Source: Gimesia alba
Lineage (GTDB): Bacteria; Planctomycetota; Planctomycetia; Planctomycetales; Planctomycetaceae
Assembly (NCBI RefSeq): GCF_007744675.1
Contig: NZ_CP036269.1
Location: 1 to 64,000 of the forward strand
DNA length: 64,000 nt
Reading direction: 5' to 3'
The notes under the pieces are model-generated. The model was not told where the DNA came from. It was given only the letters and a program-made list of their open reading frames with translations, and made no database searches. Below, in pieces: positions 47,573 to 56,545 of the stretch (the first letter of the stretch is position 1; every line of letters starts with the position of its first letter). A program made the position numbers and the translations under genes.

Positions 47573-48820
47573 TCAGGCTGCTTCTTCATTCGATTGAATC
47601 TCATTGAGCGTGACCCAGTTCTCTGCGGTTTCCCACGGCGGCTGTGCCACCTCGGGTGTGGGAAGTGAAGAAAACACATCCAACCAGGATGTATCGACGG
47701 CGGTCGGCACGACGTTCATCAGAGACAAATTCTGGCAGACCTCTTCGGCCAGTCGGGGTGCCAATGCCAGTTTCGCCGGCCACGCGGTCAGCAGGTTGCC
47801 TTCTTTGAGGATCTGGGGAGTTTCCGGTCGGAGTCCCGATTTGGTGACGCCTTCAGCGCGATCGACGGCGTACGTATTCCATTCGAGTCCCGTCAGATCA
47901 ATGCCGGGAACACAGGCGGCGAGTTCACTAGCGGCATGCGTGATCAATTCGCGTCGCGTTAAATTCACGCCGACTTCCGCAACCTGGCCTCCCAGCTGCC
48001 AGACGGTGCGCCCTGTTGAATCGGTGTCTGATGTGATCGTGACTCTGGTTTTGGCGCCATCCACACAATGCCCGCTGAACGCAGGTAGGTCGCCTCGAAC
48101 CAGTGCCATGTGCAACGGCCGGGTTTGCATGCAGGGACTGCTGTTAGAATCCGCTTGTCGTCGCGCCTGTATTCGTAGCCTTTCGTTGCCGCGTCCTGCG
48201 GTCAGCAGGACCGCCTCGGTTTCGATGCTGAGTGGTTCTCCGGATGCATTTTGTATCTGGACCGCTGTGATGTTTCCGTTGGAATCGAGTTGAAATTTCA
48301 ACTGCTCCGGATCGTATTTGAAAATCTGGTTCCGAATTGAATCGGCAAAATTGGAGATCAGGCTATATGGAGAGATCACCTGTTCTTCCATCACGCCGAT
48401 CGAGCCGGGGCAATTTGCCAGTACTTCGGGTGCGTCTTCCGGCGCGAGGTTCTGGGGCACGACTTGCAGACCCATTTTGGCGCCGAACATACCCAGCCGT
48501 GAGGACAGCGATTCTGTGCGCCAGAGATAACAGTGGTGAGAACGGATTTCGGTCTGTGACAGATCGGGACGTTGTTCGCCGGCCAGCGACTTTCTCCAGA
48601 TCAGCGGCATTTCGCGGATGCGGCGTGCGGAGCCGGTCATCATACCCTGCAGTGTGTACTTCAAACCGCCGTGGATAATGCCTTGTGAAGCGATCGTCTG
48701 ACCGCTGCCCAGCGTGAATGCTTCGAGCAGGACAGCGCGATATCCCAGCCGGCTGGCTTCGCTGAGTGTCCAGAGACCAGCGATGCCTCCTCCAAAAATG
48801 ATCAAATCAGCGCTTGGCAC
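47573..48820 (-). CDS. FAD-dependent oxidoreductase (DAO family)
   Basis: 415 aa. N-terminal Rossmann FAD motif: DLIIFGGGIAGLWTLSEA, with LLEA at the end of strand 2. SQGIIHGGLKYTLQG is a DAO-type flavin contact. AVLLTAGRGNERL near residue 207 and LLTAWPAKLALAPRLAEE near the C-terminus continue the family pattern. It is related to glycerol-3-phosphate or 2-hydroxyglutarate oxidases, but the substrate is not settled. The neighbouring aldo/keto reductase and lutABC suggest a hydroxy-acid or carbonyl pathway. Confidence 0.82.
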   Translation of the reverse strand: MPSADLIIFGGGIAGLWTLSEASRLGYRAVLLEAFTLGSGQTIASQGIIHGGLKYTLQGMMTGSARRIREMPLIWRKSLAGEQRPDLSQTEIRSHHCYLWRTESLSSRLGMFGAKMGLQVVPQNLAPEDAPEVLANCPGSIGVMEEQVISPYSLISNFADSIRNQIFKYDPEQLKFQLDSNGNITAVQIQNASGEPLSIETEAVLLTAGRGNERLRIQARRQADSNSSPCMQTRPLHMALVRGDLPAFSGHCVDGAKTRVTITSDTDSTGRTVWQLGGQVAEVGVNLTRRELITHAASELAACVPGIDLTGLEWNTYAVDRAEGVTKSGLRPETPQILKEGNLLTAWPAKLALAPRLAEEVCQNLSLMNVVPTAVDTSWLDVFSSLPTPEVAQPPWETAENWVTLNEIQSNEEAA

Positions 48821-48870
48821 ACCGAGAATCCTTTCTCCGTTTAATACCAGAGTGGCCTTCTATTAACACA

Positions 48871-48901
48871 ATAGAGGCGGTTTCAAACCGCCTCTATTTT
48901 T
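48871..48901. terminator. Hairpin with T-run, terminator-like
   Basis: Thirteen-base arms (ATAGAGGCGGTTT and its complement) separated by one C, followed on plus by TTTT. It lies between two minus-strand genes: on minus it is downstream of the RidA gene (stop at 49028) and upstream of the FAD gene, and the T tract is weaker on that strand. It could terminate transcription from either direction. Confidence 0.55.
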
Positions 48902-49027
48902 ACAGGTCTGCCTGGATTCGAAAAGACAAATCAGCGTGAATGCACTGACCAAACAGTCAGTTTTATGGAAAAAGCAGCGGAAGTCTGCCAATCCAGTCTG
49001 TTGCGTAAGAAATTACGTTCAGAGCGA

Positions 49028-49489
49028 TCATTCTTTGATTTGCACAATGGCTTCGACTTCGACGGTGATATTGCCGGGGAGAGAGCCCATGCCAACGGCA
49101 CTGCGGGCGGCCCGTCCATTTTCTCCAAAGATTTGCACGAGCAGTTCGCTGAAGCCATTAATGACCTGGGGGTGACGTTTAAAATCGGGGGCCGCATTCA
49201 CCATGCCCAGCACTTTCACGAAACGTTCGATCCGATCGAGATCGCCCAGATATTGTTTGAGCGTTGCCAGCATGGTCAGGCCAACGGCGCGAGCGGCTTC
49301 AACCCCTTGTTCTTCGGTTAAATCGTCACCAACGCGACCGGTGTGCATGCTGCCATCCAGCTTGACGGGGCCATGACCGGAGACATACAGCAGATCATCC
49401 ACCTGAACCACAGGATTATAAATTCCGCCCGGTTTCGGAGCTTCGGGGAGCTCCAGTTTCAGTTCCTGAATTTTTGCTTCAATACTCAT
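49028..49489 (-). CDS. RidA/YjgF-family protein
   Basis: 153 aa from ATG 49489, preceded by AGGAA (7 nt); the frame extends to 49573 without a better start. Family motif: RSAVGMGSLPGNITVEVEAIV at the C-terminus, with the Arg that binds carboxylates. The middle reads YVSGHGPVKLDGSMHTGRVG. Members with this longer N-terminus belong to YjgF subgroups of unclear substrate; RidA itself hydrolyses 2-aminoacrylate imines. It is minus strand and separated from the FAD gene by a hairpin. Confidence 0.88.
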   Translation of the reverse strand: MSIEAKIQELKLELPEAPKPGGIYNPVVQVDDLLYVSGHGPVKLDGSMHTGRVGDDLTEEQGVEAARAVGLTMLATLKQYLGDLDRIERFVKVLGMVNAAPDFKRHPQVINGFSELLVQIFGENGRAARSAVGMGSLPGNITVEVEAIVQIKE

Positions 49490-49864
49490 GGTGGGTTCCT
49501 GTTTTGATTCGTGGTTGATGTCAATCGCCTGGGAGGTGACCTTGCGCGATGTCCTCGCCGAAAAAAGCCCCATTCTTAGTGATTCATGCCCCCCTCAATG
49601 TGGGATGGTCTTGGTCTGGCCTATTTCTTAAGTTTGTTACTTCCCAGAATAAATACCCGAAAACAGATTTCCAATCGTAGGAAGGGCACTCTTTTGAAAA
49701 ACAGAATGATCCAAAACGATGAAATTTGCGTTTTACTGAATGATCTACAATGAAATTTACAAAAACGGGGTAAAAAATACTTTTTGTTTTTACTCTGAGA
49801 CAGTTATGATGTTTGAGAGACGCTGGTCTCAAAACCAATTACTTATCAGGGAGTTAAGCAGACT
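49490..49864. other. Intergenic region, divergent promoters expected
   Basis: 375 bp between the RidA and floA genes, which diverge. It is A/T-rich toward floA (long T and A runs near 49755-49800). No repeat or ORF is convincing. Confidence 0.45.
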
Positions 49865-50800
49865 ATGGACGATCTATGGCCTATTTTGGTAGTTGTGGTT
49901 GTCGGCATTGGTGTCCTCATTGGTATCGTCTTCGTGGCATTATTTGCCCGTTACTTCAAATTGTGGATTCAGGCGTTTAGTTCCCGAGCGAAAATCGGCC
50001 CACTTGCTCTGGTCATTATGTCTCTCCAAAAAGTAAAGCCCTCGGTAATTGTTGATACCAAGATCATGGCCGTACAGGCGGGATTAACCGATATTCCAAC
50101 CTATGCCTATGTCGCACATTATCTGGCAGGCGGCAACGTGCATCGAGTGGTGCATGCCTTGATTGTGGCCCATCGTGCTCGAATTGATCTGGACTGGGAT
50201 ACGGCCGCAGCGATTGATCTGGCTGGCCGAAACATCATTTCCGCTGTAGAAACCAGTGTAGACCCGAAAGTCATTGATTGTCCTGATCCCAAGAAAAGCG
50301 GCCGACCGACTCTGGATGGCGTGGCCAAAGATGGCATTCAATTGAAAGCCCGTGCTCGCGTCACCGTGCGTACCAACTTGAAACAGTTGGTCGGGGGAGC
50401 AACTGAGGACACTGTCATTGCCCGCGTGGGTGAAGGAATTGTGTCAGCCATCGGTTCGTGTGAAAGTCATAAGGAAGTGCTGGCCAATCCATCAGTGATT
50501 GCCCGAAACGTATTGGCTCGTGGATTGGACTCCCAGACGGCGTTTTCGATAGTCTCAATCGATATCGCTGATATTGATGTTGGTGACAACATCGGTGCTC
50601 GTTTGAGAGCAGATCAGGCAGACGCCGACGTGCGCGTGGCCCAGGCCCGCGCAGAAGAGCGTCGTGCCGAAGCGGTCGCTTCCGAACAGGAAATGTTAGC
50701 GCGGACTCAGGAAAACCAGGCCAAAGTGGTTCTGGCGGAAGCCGAGATTCCTCTGGCGATGGCAGAAGCCTTCTCGGAAGGTAACCTGAGAGCAGTTTAA
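49865..50800 (+). CDS. floA: Flotillin-like protein FloA
   Basis: 311 aa, the UPF0365/YqfA family of bacterial flotillin-like membrane scaffold proteins. A hydrophobic N-terminus ([22 protein letters not shown], about 6-27) inserts in the membrane. The SPFH-like core contains the characteristic [31 protein letters not shown] and [20 protein letters not shown]-terminal coiled-coil of EA repeats ([18 protein letters not shown]) ends [10 protein letters not shown], as usual. It organises membrane microdomains in Bacillus. The usual NfeD-type partner gene is not adjacent. Confidence 0.95.
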   Translation: MDDLWPILVVVVVGIGVLIGIVFVALFARYFKLWIQAFSSRAKIGPLALVIMSLQKVKPSVIVDTKIMAVQAGLTDIPTYAYVAHYLAGGNVHRVVHALIVAHRARIDLDWDTAAAIDLAGRNIISAVETSVDPKVIDCPDPKKSGRPTLDGVAKDGIQLKARARVTVRTNLKQLVGGATEDTVIARVGEGIVSAIGSCESHKEVLANPSVIARNVLARGLDSQTAFSIVSIDIADIDVGDNIGARLRADQADADVRVAQARAEERRAEAVASEQEMLARTQENQAKVVLAEAEIPLAMAEAFSEGNLRAV

Positions 50801-50989
50801 ACAGTGTACATATAGATGCTTGTTGGAAAAAATGTCGATCGATTCAATCAGTCCGTCTGTGAGGGATTCAACAGCACGGGAAATGGTTTCAAAGCAAACT
50901 TCACTGATGAGTCGATAGATAAAAAAGGCCAGACAGGATGTGTTTTTGGAAAAACTGGTTGAAATTTTGTTTGGTGATTGACTAATATT

Positions 50990-51271
50990 ATGTCAGTAAC
51001 AGCAGCAGGAGGTTGTTGTGGACTGAATTCTCCGGATCACCTCGAGAGACTTCGTTTACCTATGACTGATTTAGCAACAATAAATATTACGGAAAAACAA
51101 CTGGACCTCCTGTTGTCAGGTTTACGCTACGTAAAAAGTGCGGAAAAGCTGCGTGTGGAAGAGCCGACTCCCGAATACGTTCGGTCTCGTTCAGAGAAGC
51201 TGGAAGAGATTAAAACTCTGGAGAACACTCTGAACTCTTCACCCCGCAATCAAAGTGCTGCTCAGATTTGA
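50990..51271 (+). CDS. Small protein of unknown function
   Basis: 93 aa from ATG 50990, or 69 aa from ATG 51062, where the sequence (MTDLATINITEKQLDLLLSG) becomes clearly protein-like and GAGAG precedes it. It is charged and helical, with YVRSRSEKLEEIKTLENTLN near the end. No Cys motif or helix-turn-helix is visible in the core; the longer start adds AAGGCCG. No family was recognised. It lies on plus between floA and the ketoacyl-synthase gene. Confidence 0.5.
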   Translation: MSVTAAGGCCGLNSPDHLERLRLPMTDLATINITEKQLDLLLSGLRYVKSAEKLRVEEPTPEYVRSRSEKLEEIKTLENTLNSSPRNQSAAQI

Positions 51272-51412
51272 GATTTATCAGCGCTTAGGTTGAGTTTACT
51301 TCCCAGATTCAATTCAATAGGACGTCCTTCTTGCGCGCAGGCCACCTGATGTCTTTGCGCAGTGATGTTGTCTATTTGATCTGCCTGTTGAAATGGGAAT
51401 TCTAAACCGCTT

Positions 51413-52459
51413 ATGCGTTATGAGCATGTTTGCGTCGAAGCCGTTAGTTGTACTCTACCTCCCCACGTTGTGACTTCCGATGAAATCGAAGCACAACTGG
51501 CGCCCGTTTATGAACGGTTAGGCCTGCCTGCAGGCAGGCTGGAGCTGATGACGGGGATCCAGGAGCGTCGATTTTTCGAGCGAGGGACTCTGCCAGGTAC
51601 GATTAGCGCGCAAACCGTCAATCAGCTGATTGATCAGGCGGGCTTTGATCGCAAGTATGTCGGTGCGTTGATTCATGGTTCTGTCTGCCGCGATCAACTG
51701 GAACCGGCGACCGCCAGCGGCGTACATCATGCGGCAGGTTTATCACAAAATGCCCTGGTGCTCGATATCAGTAATGCCTGTCTCGGTTTGCTGAACGGGA
51801 TGGTCTTTCTGGCGAACATGATTGAAATGGGCCAGATTCGTGCAGGCGTGGTTGTAGGAACGGAAGTCGGCCGCGATCTGGTTGAAGGCACGATCGAAGA
51901 CCTGCTGAATGATGATACCCTGACCCGCAAATCCATTAAAAACGATTTTGCTTCACTTACGATTGGTAGCGGCTCGGCTGCAATTCTGTTGTGTGATCGT
52001 CGTCTTAGTCGAACCGGACACCGATTACTGGGGGGGAGTTTTCAAACCGATACTTCCAGCCATGAACTCTGTGCCGGAGGGGTCGAGGCACAAAAACACG
52101 GCGATCACCGTCCCCGAATGCAGACGGATTCCGAATCGTTGCTGGTGGCAGGCGTCAATCTGGCAATCCCCACTTGGGAACAGACAAAACGCACACTCAG
52201 CTGGCAGAATGCAGACGTCACTCGTGTCTTCACGCATCAGGTAGGAAAAGCACACCGCAAGTTACTGCTCGAAAAACTGGGACTCGATCCGGGCCTGGAT
52301 TATCCGACGGTAGAAACGCTCGGTAATACCGGAGCCGCCGCCTTGCCGATGGCCTGGGCACTGGGCATTCAGAATCAGGCACTCAAAGCAGACGATCGCG
52401 TGGCATTATTGGGGATCGGCAGCGGTCTCAATTCTCTCATGCTGGGTGTCCAATGGTAA
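51413..52459 (+). CDS. 3-oxoacyl-ACP synthase III/OleA-like thiolase-fold enzyme
   Basis: 348 aa. Ketoacyl-synthase-III fold with the Cys-His-Asn triad: Cys123 in [13 protein letters not shown], His near 274 in [10 protein letters not shown], Asn near 305 in [12 protein letters not shown]. The closing [19 protein letters not shown] is a KASIII signature. Related proteins are FabH and the head-to-head condensing enzyme OleA; the absence of other fatty-acid genes here makes FabH itself less likely. The substrate is unknown. ATG 51413 gives the normal N-terminus ([16 protein letters not shown]). Confidence 0.85.
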   Translation: MRYEHVCVEAVSCTLPPHVVTSDEIEAQLAPVYERLGLPAGRLELMTGIQERRFFERGTLPGTISAQTVNQLIDQAGFDRKYVGALIHGSVCRDQLEPATASGVHHAAGLSQNALVLDISNACLGLLNGMVFLANMIEMGQIRAGVVVGTEVGRDLVEGTIEDLLNDDTLTRKSIKNDFASLTIGSGSAAILLCDRRLSRTGHRLLGGSFQTDTSSHELCAGGVEAQKHGDHRPRMQTDSESLLVAGVNLAIPTWEQTKRTLSWQNADVTRVFTHQVGKAHRKLLLEKLGLDPGLDYPTVETLGNTGAAALPMAWALGIQNQALKADDRVALLGIGSGLNSLMLGVQW

Positions 52460-52867
52460 TGGTGCCACACATCGGCGTTGGCTGACACAAATTTGTTGGC
52501 GTACCCGGAATAGTTTCTTTCAGTTCTCTTTCATACCCTAGTTAACATATTCCCGGATCAACGATCTTACATATGTTAAGCTTTGCTGGTTATGCGACCT
52601 GGCGAGGGCTGTCTGGTTGTAGTGCTGGTTTGGGTTTTGACTGAATTAGCCCCGGATCATTTCTAAGTTCTGTTTATTACTGCAAATCCGGCTGAACGCT
52701 ATGATTGGCTTGAGCGTTACGATCCGATCCAGCTTAAAGGAGATCGATTGTGATCATCATATAGAGGAGTGAGGCGCGCTTGTCTCATGATTTCTCAGAT
52801 TGTTCAAGCGAACGATGCGAGAGGTTCGAAGTTCCTCATCCAGGTACGTATCAGCAAGGAATGTCAA
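52460..52867. other. Leader region of the porin gene
   Basis: 408 bp with no long ORF. Near its end AAAGGAG (52736-52742) is placed to serve a five-codon frame GTG ATC ATC ATA TAG at 52750-52764. The in-frame extension of the porin back to 52769 has no signal features and is rejected as the start. Confidence 0.5.
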
Positions 52868-54523
52868 ATGCGTCTGCTCGTTCTCTTTTCTCTAGGGCTT
52901 GTTACTTCGTCAATGACAGCGGCGCATGTCAGTGCGGAAACAGAACTGACAGCCATTCCTCCAGCACCTGCCGCTCAAGCTGACTACGACGGAACCGGTT
53001 CCGAACTCACGGAAGTCAACGAGGTCTTCCAGCCAGCCCCTGAGCAGTCGACAGAGCAGTCTGCCGATCAGCCGATGACGGATCAGGTTCCCGGAATTGA
53101 CGGAGAAGAAACAGAAGACGAGATTATCTTTGATGATCCCACACCGGCAAAACCAGCTCCTAACCCATACAAAGGGCTCTTTTTTGATAATACCTTCGGC
53201 GCTTATCTGAGTAATCCCAACAGCCCCTGGTTGCTGGGCGAGCGTTTCAAGATGATGCCTCTGGGAGATGAATGCTCTCCTTATACATTGTCCGCCGGTG
53301 GTGAGTTGCGTCATCGTTATATGCACGAACAAAACCGGCTCCGCCCTGGTGGTCCGATCAATACCGATTATAATTTGTGGCGCTGGCGTCAGTACTTTGA
53401 TTTGCAGATCAGCGATGTGGCACGCGTCTATTTCGAAATGCTGGATGGCTCGATTTTTGATAATGAACTGGCACCCCTGGCAATCGATATCAACCGCTGG
53501 AATGTTCAAAACGCATTTGTGGATGTCAAACTGCACGAGTGGGACGGTGCTCCCGGCTGGTTCCGATATGGTCGACAGGAAATGCTCTACGGGGCACAGC
53601 GTCTGGTATCACCTTTAGACTGGTCGAATACCCGACGGAACTTTGAAGGCTTCAAATATTTCCATCATTCCGATTCGGTCCACATTGATGCCTTCATTAC
53701 GAACCCGGTGAATGCAGCCGCGGGGAATACACCGCTCAGTTATTATGATAATGGAGCCGATAAACCGGATACCTCTGTGACGTTCAGCGGGATCTATATG
53801 ACGTTTCTGTCAGACGAGCCGCATGTCCTGGACCTGTATTACCTCTGGTTGCGGGATGAAACCGTCACGCCAAATCGTCCCGATGGTTCACGCCATACGA
53901 TCGGTAGCCGCTTCAAAACCACGTCGGAAGTACAGGATGCCTGCTGTGAAGTCACGGGAATCTGGGACTTCGAAACCGAAGGCGCCTATCAGTTTGGTAA
54001 CGATAACGGACAGCGGGTTTCTGCCGGCTTCTTTACTTCTGTCTTAGGACATACCTGGACCAAGCTGCCCTGGAGTCCTCGTTTAAGCGGTCTGTTTTAT
54101 TACGGTTCGGGTAACCATGATCCGAACGGCAGCACCAACAATACGTTCAACACACTCTATCCTTTGGGGCACGCTTACTGGGGGATTATCGATAACCTGA
54201 CGGGGCAGAACCTATACGATTACAGCCTGCAGTTGAACGCGAAACCATCGAAAAAAGTCGGTCTGGTGGGTGCGTTCCACTGGTTCGAAAAAGCCACCGC
54301 CAACGACTATCTGTATAACGTCGCCGGTGCTCCGATCGGCACCACGGGCGGCAGCCGGGACATTGGTCAGGAACTCGACCTGATCGGCACTTACACCTTC
54401 AACCCGAACTTCAATATTCAGGCCGGCTATTCCTGGTTCTGGTATGGTTCATTCGTCGGCACGAATATTCCGCCTCGCAACACAGCGACACAGTTCTATG
54501 TGCAAACCACAATTCGATACTAA
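52868..54523 (+). CDS. Alginate-export-type outer membrane porin
   Basis: 551 aa from ATG 52868 (AGGA 7 nt upstream), where a signal peptide begins: LLVLFSLGLVTSSMTAAHVSA. A Pro/Gln/Glu-rich linker (about 25-95) follows. The C-terminal 400 residues are beta-barrel in character, with an Alginate_exp-type pattern: AGGELRHRYMHEQNRLR, NAFVDVKLHEWDGAPGWFRY, YGRQEMLYGAQRLVSPLDWS, and a C-terminal aromatic ATQFYVQTTIRY. The expected role is outer-membrane passage of small acidic or sugar compounds, or polysaccharide export. It is followed by a strong terminator. Confidence 0.85.
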   Translation: MRLLVLFSLGLVTSSMTAAHVSAETELTAIPPAPAAQADYDGTGSELTEVNEVFQPAPEQSTEQSADQPMTDQVPGIDGEETEDEIIFDDPTPAKPAPNPYKGLFFDNTFGAYLSNPNSPWLLGERFKMMPLGDECSPYTLSAGGELRHRYMHEQNRLRPGGPINTDYNLWRWRQYFDLQISDVARVYFEMLDGSIFDNELAPLAIDINRWNVQNAFVDVKLHEWDGAPGWFRYGRQEMLYGAQRLVSPLDWSNTRRNFEGFKYFHHSDSVHIDAFITNPVNAAAGNTPLSYYDNGADKPDTSVTFSGIYMTFLSDEPHVLDLYYLWLRDETVTPNRPDGSRHTIGSRFKTTSEVQDACCEVTGIWDFETEGAYQFGNDNGQRVSAGFFTSVLGHTWTKLPWSPRLSGLFYYGSGNHDPNGSTNNTFNTLYPLGHAYWGIIDNLTGQNLYDYSLQLNAKPSKKVGLVGAFHWFEKATANDYLYNVAGAPIGTTGGSRDIGQELDLIGTYTFNPNFNIQAGYSWFWYGSFVGTNIPPRNTATQFYVQTTIRY

Positions 54524-54551
54524 ATTGCGACGAGATAAATGTCTCAATTTT

Positions 54552-54585
54552 ACAGGACGGTTATCCGATAACCGTCCTGTTTTTT
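54552..54585 (+). terminator. Rho-independent terminator of the porin gene
   Basis: Perfect 13-bp arms ACAGGACGGTTAT and ATAACCGTCCTGT (54568-54580) around a CCG loop, directly followed by TTTTT. It starts 28 bp after the porin stop on plus. Confidence 0.92.
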
Positions 54586-54623
54586 ATGTATTCAGAGTAT
54601 CACACGGGAACCCAATGTGTGTT

Positions 54624-54660
54624 GTAGGGGTCGGTCTATGTGCCGACCCGCCTGGAGAGA
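54624..54660 (+). repeat. 37-bp repeat, copy 1 of an inverted pair
   Basis: Begins GTAGGGGTCGG and ends CCGCCTGGAGAGA; the inner part GGTCGG...CCGACC can fold. Identical over 37 bp to the complement of 59315-59351. Confidence 0.85.
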
Positions 54661-54785
54661 GACCATTTGTTAATACCGTGCAAACGGAACACGTAAAATT
54701 ATTCGCACGACTAACACAGAAGCAACCCGAACCCAGCATTCGGACACATGAGTAACACCTCTGACCAGAGAAGAGAATGGGTAAG

Positions 54786-54802
54786 CCCGAATGTAATTCG
54801 GG
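54786..54802. repeat. 17-bp palindrome CCCGAATGTAATTCGGG
   Basis: Seven-base arms around TGT-like centre. A second copy with two changes lies at 54943-54959. It is followed by GCCGAGCGCAGCGAGC, another short repeat-like string. Confidence 0.7.
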
Positions 54803-54942
54803 CCGAGCGCAGCGAGCAGGAAACTGACGGTGTCACCAATCGAACAAGAAAAACCGTAGATACACATCTCGTTTCGATCTGCCAGGTCATCTCATGCTGA
54901 TTTGGATGAATGAACTGTCTGTTTCCTGTTGTTTCCAACAAC

Positions 54943-54959
54943 CCCGAGTGCAATTCGGG
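54943..54959. repeat. 17-bp palindrome CCCGAGTGCAATTCGGG
   Basis: Second member of the pair; it differs from 54786-54802 at two positions. It lies 10 bp from the 3' end of the lipoprotein gene. Confidence 0.7.
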
Positions 54960-54968
54960 TCTACCTGT

Positions 54969-55373
54969 TCAATATTGCGGTGCGGCAACATCAGCCCAAT
55001 AAATGATTTTATCTGACTTCTGTACTTTTACAAACATAATTGGAACACCTTCTTCTTCCACTTCCTTATACGGTCGTGGAAAGCCACATAGCTGAAACAG
55101 GTATGTAATGGATTTGGGACGATAGATGATTTGCTGTGCTGCATCGAGCAACCCTTGATAGTCAGTGGCTTTGGAACCCGTCAGCGAGCCGTCCAGAAGG
55201 TGATCGTATAATTGGCGCGTTTTTGCCGGCAGGGCATCGACGTCGATCTGATCCTTATAAGAGTCACGTGTGGCAAGTGTGGGTTGAATTTCATACGGTT
55301 GGTCACAGCCCACAAATGTAGTCACGGCAACCAACATAATTATTTTTCCCATGTTTAGCGATTGTAGTCGCAT
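54969..55373 (-). CDS. Small lipoprotein of unknown function
   Basis: 134 aa. Lipoprotein signal: MGKIIMLVAVTTFVGC, with the lipobox Cys at residue 23. The mature part is soluble: ALPAKTRQLYDHLLDG, then YQGLLDAAQQIIYRPKSITY and FVKVQKSDKIIYWADVAAPQY. No family was recognised. It follows the alpha/beta hydrolase gene by 4 bp on minus, so it is likely co-transcribed with it. ATG 55373 or 55352 are both possible starts. Confidence 0.7.
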   Translation of the reverse strand: MRLQSLNMGKIIMLVAVTTFVGCDQPYEIQPTLATRDSYKDQIDVDALPAKTRQLYDHLLDGSLTGSKATDYQGLLDAAQQIIYRPKSITYLFQLCGFPRPYKEVEEEGVPIMFVKVQKSDKIIYWADVAAPQY

Positions 55374-55377
55374 GTGT

Positions 55378-56304
55378 TCATTCCTGTTGAGATTCGCTTC
55401 CTGTTTTCAACTGCCCGTCAATCCAGTCCGCCATCTTTTCGACTTCTTCATGAATGGTCGGCCAGGGATGTCCGCCCCCTTCTTTGATGATGAACTTCAC
55501 GGGGACGTCAGCTTTCTGCAGGGCAGCGACCATCGTGCGCGACTGTTGAATCGGCACCATGAAATCGGCCGTTCCATGGATGATTAGAAACGGGGGCAGG
55601 CCCGGCTTCACCAGTCGTGCGGGGGAGAAGGCGGTTCGTAATTCATCCAGTTTTTCTGCGTCGATTGTTTCGGCACCTTGGGGGGTGATCAGCCTGCGAA
55701 TCGACTGGGCCAGTCGATCTTCGCCGCTGATGTCGATTTTGAAACCACCGTAATTCATCAGATCGGTGGGCGGAAAAAAGACGGCCACTGCTTTCATGCG
55801 CGTTTTCGATTGCGGGTCGGCTGCAGACACCGCCGCCATACAGGCCAGGTGCCCGCCCGCAGACGCGCCCAACAGCGCCAGCCGATCGGGGTCGATCTGG
55901 TATTCTTTCGCGTGCTGCTTAACCCAGAGGATACCCCGATTTACATTTTCCAGCATTTCGGGGCCGTTAAATTTGGCAATTGAACCCGGACGAATCGCGA
56001 ATACGGTATAGCCGCGACTGCAGAAGATATCGAACATTTGGGCCCGCTTGTGATCCCGGATTTTTCCCCGATCCGAGTGGTAGGCACCTGAAGCGACATC
56101 AACGATGCCGAGTCCGTTCGGCTGACCCGCAGGCGTGAAAATATCCAGCAAGAGCCCGACGCCATGCACTTCCGCATAGACCACGTTTTTTTGCTGATGA
56201 TAGGGGAGCGTCGGTTTTTCTGCGGCTGTAACCGGTTGCAGGAACAGGAGTAAACAAAAGCAGCAAGACAGTGGGGTACATCGGGAAAGAGCAGCCATCA
56301 ACAT
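55378..56304 (-). CDS. Secreted alpha/beta hydrolase (esterase/lipase type)
   Basis: 308 aa. Signal peptide: LSCCFCLLLFLQPVTAAE. Active-site Ser148 in LLGASAGGHLACMAAV (G-x-S-x-G). The Asp lies in IIHGTADFMVPIQQS and the His in EGGGHPWPTIHEEV near the C-terminus. A possible oxyanion region lies near residue 70 (VASGAY). The fold resembles BD-FAE and carboxylesterase-type enzymes that often deacetylate plant polysaccharides. It lies just upstream of the lipoprotein gene on minus. Confidence 0.88.
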   Translation of the reverse strand: MLMAALSRCTPLSCCFCLLLFLQPVTAAEKPTLPYHQQKNVVYAEVHGVGLLLDIFTPAGQPNGLGIVDVASGAYHSDRGKIRDHKRAQMFDIFCSRGYTVFAIRPGSIAKFNGPEMLENVNRGILWVKQHAKEYQIDPDRLALLGASAGGHLACMAAVSAADPQSKTRMKAVAVFFPPTDLMNYGGFKIDISGEDRLAQSIRRLITPQGAETIDAEKLDELRTAFSPARLVKPGLPPFLIIHGTADFMVPIQQSRTMVAALQKADVPVKFIIKEGGGHPWPTIHEEVEKMADWIDGQLKTGSESQQE

Positions 56305-56545
56305 AAAATCAGACCTGAATGCAGTGAAATAATGAATGAAATCAATCGAATTGAGAATTCGTTAAATAAAACAGTCTCGTTGCCCGTATCTTAACAAAAG
56401 AGCCTTCTCAATCGAAACAAAAAGTGGCGAAAGACACGCAGCGGAACGGACTCTGACCAGAGATTCTTACCAGAAAAGGCTCGCAATTGTTTCAAAAATC
56501 CGTCTAAAATAGAGTGAAAACCACATTTTCCAGAGGATGTTCGTC

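Larger units (their letters stand above)
54586..54968. other. Intergenic repeat cluster
   Basis: 383 bp without a gene. It contains the 37-bp repeat at 54624 and two related 17-bp palindromes, CCCGAATGTAATTCGGG (54786-54802) and CCCGAGTGCAATTCGGG (54943-54959). Confidence 0.7.
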
